Origin: Calditrichota bacterium
GTDB lineage: Bacteria; Calditrichota; Calditrichia; Calditrichales; Calditrichaceae
Length of the DNA: 17,068 nt
Direction of reading: 5' to 3'
Assembly (NCBI GenBank): GCA_024278715.1
Contig: JAJRSN010000227.1
Location: 1-17,068 of the forward strand
In this document: one piece after another, positions 15,058 through 17,068 of the stretch
Layout: each line of letters opens with the position of its first letter
Position numbering within the stretch: the stretch's first letter is position 1
Translations under genes and position numbers: made by a program
Notes under the pieces: generated by a model
What the model was told of the DNA's origin: nothing
The model's input: only the letters and a program-made list of their open reading frames with translations
Database searches by the model: none

Positions 15058-16404
15058 TTATCCTTCCAACAACCCGTAATGTTTCATTTTCCGCCATAAG
15101 GTCGTTCGTCCCATGCCCAGAATTTCCGCGGCTTTCGAGCGATTCCAGTGAACTTTTTCCAAGGTGTTCCGGATCAGTTTAAATTCCGATGAATTCATTA
15201 CAAACGGTTGGAATTCCGATTCCGACGCGCCGTCATAAAAACATTCGGTTCGCAATCGAACATTGGGAGGCAATTTGGAGGCATGGATTATCTGACCCTT
15301 GGTACGGGCGAAAGCGTACTCGATGGTATTTTCCAATTCGCGCACGTTTCCGGGCCAGGAATATGCCAGCAACAAATCCATGGCTTCATCGTCAATATCT
15401 TTGATCTTTTTGCCGGTGACAAACGAAAACTTTTGGATAAAAAACCGCACCAGATGAGGAACGTCGCATTTACGTTCTCTTAAAGGCGGAATATAAATCG
15501 GGATTACGTTCAGGCGGTAATACAGGTCCTCTCGAAAGCGTCCGGCGAGCATTTCTTTGCGAACGTCTTTATTAGTGGCGGCAATAATCCGTACGTCAAC
15601 CTTTCGTGTAATTGATTCGCCCACGCGTTCAAACGTTCCTTCCTGCAGGACGCGCAATAACTGCACCTGCATTTGCAGAGGCATTTCGGCAATTTCGTCC
15701 AGAAAAATCGTTCCGCCGTCCGCCAGTTCAAAACGTCCTTTCCGATCCTTAACGGCGTCGGTAAAAGCGCCTTTAACGTGTCCGAAAAGTTCACTGGCTA
15801 AAAGATCGGGCGGAAACACCGAACAATTGATTTTGATAAAGGGCTTGTTTCGCCTCTTGCTTGTTTTTTGAATTGCATTGGCGATCATTTCCTTTCCGGT
15901 TCCCGACTCTCCCTGAATCAATACGCTGGAATCGGAATCGGCGACCTCTTCGATTAAATCGTAAATTTCCTGCATGGACTTGTGCTGTCCGATAATACCG
16001 TAAAAGTTGGAACGGTTTATCAGGCTTTTGTGGATCTCTTCAAGATGGGACATATCACGAAAAGAGACAACGCCGCCGATAGGCTCGCCGTTTTCATCCT
16101 TTAACACGGCGCCGTTCAGTTTAACCGTAATTTTGCGACCGGACTTATGTCTTAATTCACTTTCCAGATCAAATACATTCTGCCCGCTTTCAAGGACTTT
16201 TTGGATGGGACAATCGTCAAAACAGTACCTGGTCTGCAACACATTCTTGCAAAAGTCGCCTAAAACATCGTTGCGTTTTATCCCTAAAATTTTTTCGGCT
16301 GCCCGATTAAAGGTTTGAATCCTAAAATCCTTGTCAACCGTAAAAAGTCCCTCGCCGAGAGAGTCTAAGATAACTTCCGTAAATTTTCCGTTCTTAATTT
16401 TCAT
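15058..16404 (-). CDS. Sigma54-dependent transcriptional activator: PAS, AAA+, Fis-type HTH
   Basis: A 448-residue enhancer-binding protein that would activate sigma54 promoters by ATP-driven remodelling. Residues about 8-118 are a PAS sensor (ILDSLGEGLFTVDKDFRI) with Cys52, Cys61 and Cys65, the last in CPIQ, an arrangement that could bind metal or sense redox. The AAA+ domain (about 135-375) has Walker A GESGTGKE (165-172), Walker B GGTIFLDEI (230-238) and arginine residues in RFREDLYYRLNV. The sigma54-contacting loop reads GAFTDA (212-217) instead of the usual GAFTGA. A Fis-type helix-turn-helix (NRSKAAEILGMGRTTLWRKM) ends the protein. There is no phosphoacceptor receiver domain, so the signal probably enters through PAS. 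The ATG at 16404 has no recognisable Shine-Dalgarno site, and an inverted TGTTTCA/TGAAACA pair lies six bases upstream, suggesting autoregulation. Neighbours are the TPR gene and a His-rich membrane protein. Confidence 0.93.
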   Translation of the reverse strand: MKIKNGKFTEVILDSLGEGLFTVDKDFRIQTFNRAAEKILGIKRNDVLGDFCKNVLQTRYCFDDCPIQKVLESGQNVFDLESELRHKSGRKITVKLNGAVLKDENGEPIGGVVSFRDMSHLEEIHKSLINRSNFYGIIGQHKSMQEIYDLIEEVADSDSSVLIQGESGTGKEMIANAIQKTSKRRNKPFIKINCSVFPPDLLASELFGHVKGAFTDAVKDRKGRFELADGGTIFLDEIAEMPLQMQVQLLRVLQEGTFERVGESITRKVDVRIIAATNKDVRKEMLAGRFREDLYYRLNVIPIYIPPLRERKCDVPHLVRFFIQKFSFVTGKKIKDIDDEAMDLLLAYSWPGNVRELENTIEYAFARTKGQIIHASKLPPNVRLRTECFYDGASESEFQPFVMNSSEFKLIRNTLEKVHWNRSKAAEILGMGRTTLWRKMKHYGLLEG

Positions 16405-16920
16405 GGCATTGTTTCATTTTAGTGAAACACTAATGAAAAGATTTGTTTCTTTGAAAGTTATTTAAAAGAAAAACGACGTGCAAATATTTTTGGGAATTTT
16501 TTCGCAAAACAAATTAAAAAATAGTTTGTTAAACTAAATATCGCTTTACGGAACTATCCTACCACTCCGCTCGTTTTATCCTAAAATTCAGTTGTGATAA
16601 AAGGAATTTCTGCGGCGCCGGTGTTGATGCAAACTATCGAAAAAGCGCATAGCAGCAAAAATATCGTAATAGGCTATATTTTGTTTGACATAATTCCGTT
16701 CGCCTGAGCGCGCCGACCGAAAATAACAAGTTGTTTGATTCGATGACGGAGCAGGATGTTAAAAATCACGGTTCAGACAATGATACAAAGGCACAGACCT
16801 GATTAAAAGACGGGTCGGAAAAAAGCGGTAATATCAGAGAAGCAGCATTTTTTCATACTTTTGGAAATTTTTTATTATATTAACCGGTAAGGTTTCATAA
16901 TATTTTAGGAGGCACGCCAA
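16405..16920. other. 516-bp divergent spacer without a convincing gene
   Basis: Apart from the inverted pair at its left end and the AGGAGG ribosome-binding site at 16907-16912, the spacer has no ORF with start, ribosome-binding site and plausible composition. A weaker TGTTTC/TGAAAG pair sits at 16444-16457. TTTTATC (16574-16580) and GATAAAA (16596-16602) form a 7-bp inverted repeat. CAAAAATAT and ATATTTTG around 16657-16683 form an imperfect one. A TTGACA at about 16685 has no matching -10. A structured leader or small RNA cannot be excluded. Confidence 0.4.
16410..16429. promoter_or_regulatory. Inverted repeat TGTTTCA-N6-TGAAACA at the activator start, putative operator
   Basis: TGTTTCA (16410-16416) and TGAAACA (16423-16429) are perfect inverted arms, ending six bases from the activator ATG. 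They use the same heptamer as the repeats at 15006-15053, so the activator itself is the likely ligand. Binding this close to the start codon would block transcription or initiation, consistent with negative autoregulation; it could also serve the divergent gene at long range. Confidence 0.6.
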
Positions 16921-17068
16921 ATGCAATGGATATTAGAAAATTGGTTCTGGTTGTTAATATTGATCTTGTTTATTGTGATGCATAAATACGGTCACGGTGG
17001 TCACGGCGGACATTCGCATGGCAAAAAGTCCGAAGATAAAAAAGATCACGATGAGAAACAACATCATC
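16921..17068 (+). CDS. Histidine-rich single-pass membrane protein (partial, runs off window)
   Basis: The reading frame opens with ATG nine bases after a perfect AGGAGG and is still open at the window edge, giving at least 49 residues. The first 20 residues (MQWILENWFWLLILILFIVM) form one transmembrane helix with aromatic flanks. A His/Gly-rich stretch follows (KYGHGGHGGHSHG), then a charged segment of Lys, Asp, Glu and more His. This resembles small DUF2933-like membrane proteins found near copper and other heavy-metal genes, but the family assignment is from memory of the pattern only. The His clusters suggest metal binding outside or inside the membrane. It is divergent from the sigma54 activator. 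The C-terminus and next genes are not visible. Confidence 0.75.
   Translation, partial: MQWILENWFWLLILILFIVMHKYGHGGHGGHSHGKKSEDKKDHDEKQHH

Overview
The window looks like a chromosomal segment of a Gram-negative-type bacterium of the FCB/Calditrichota sort. The clues are an exported lamin-tail-domain protein ending in a FlgD/CHU-like sorting domain, a BshB1-type bacillithiol deacetylase, a fused exonuclease-DinG helicase, and heptameric intergenic repeats. The phylum is an inference from gene content; there is no rRNA or other decisive marker here. I found no tRNA, rRNA, insertion sequence, prophage or CRISPR array.

Positions 1-13362 hold nine genes, all on the minus strand. In transcription order they are bshB1 (thiol biosynthesis), a small unrecognised gene, xerD, a geranylgeranyl-reductase-family flavoprotein, an exported lamin-tail protein, prmC (release-factor methylation), rnr (RNase R), dinG (exonuclease plus Fe-S helicase) and hutH (histidine ammonia-lyase). 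Many junctions are overlaps (8 nt, 1 nt, 8 nt) or gaps of about 15 nt. Only two spacers (8029-8221 and 4693-4933) are long enough for internal promoters. Several genes have possible TTG or GTG extensions; Shine-Dalgarno spacing, family length or both favour the internal ATG in each case.

This block is bracketed by two related intergenic elements (1-158 and about 13390-13566) built from phased 7-bp units, roughly RTYACKC, with other 7-mers beside the second one. The second spacer also has a perfect 14-bp-arm palindrome and a sigma70-like promoter, and leads to a plus-strand gene for a small exported protein of unknown function (13816-14277).

The right end is a regulatory locus. It has a sigma54-dependent activator (PAS with a cysteine cluster, AAA+, Fis-type HTH), a downstream TPR-like protein with a Cys-Pro-Cys motif, and a divergently encoded histidine-rich single-pass membrane protein that runs off the window edge. 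TGAAACA/TGTTTCA motifs occur as three direct repeats 20-21 bp apart upstream of a plausible sigma54 promoter for the TPR gene, and as an inverted pair just upstream of the activator's own start codon. Together they suggest a small self-regulated sigma54 regulon, possibly sensing metal or redox state. This is the part most likely to be an uncharacterised system.
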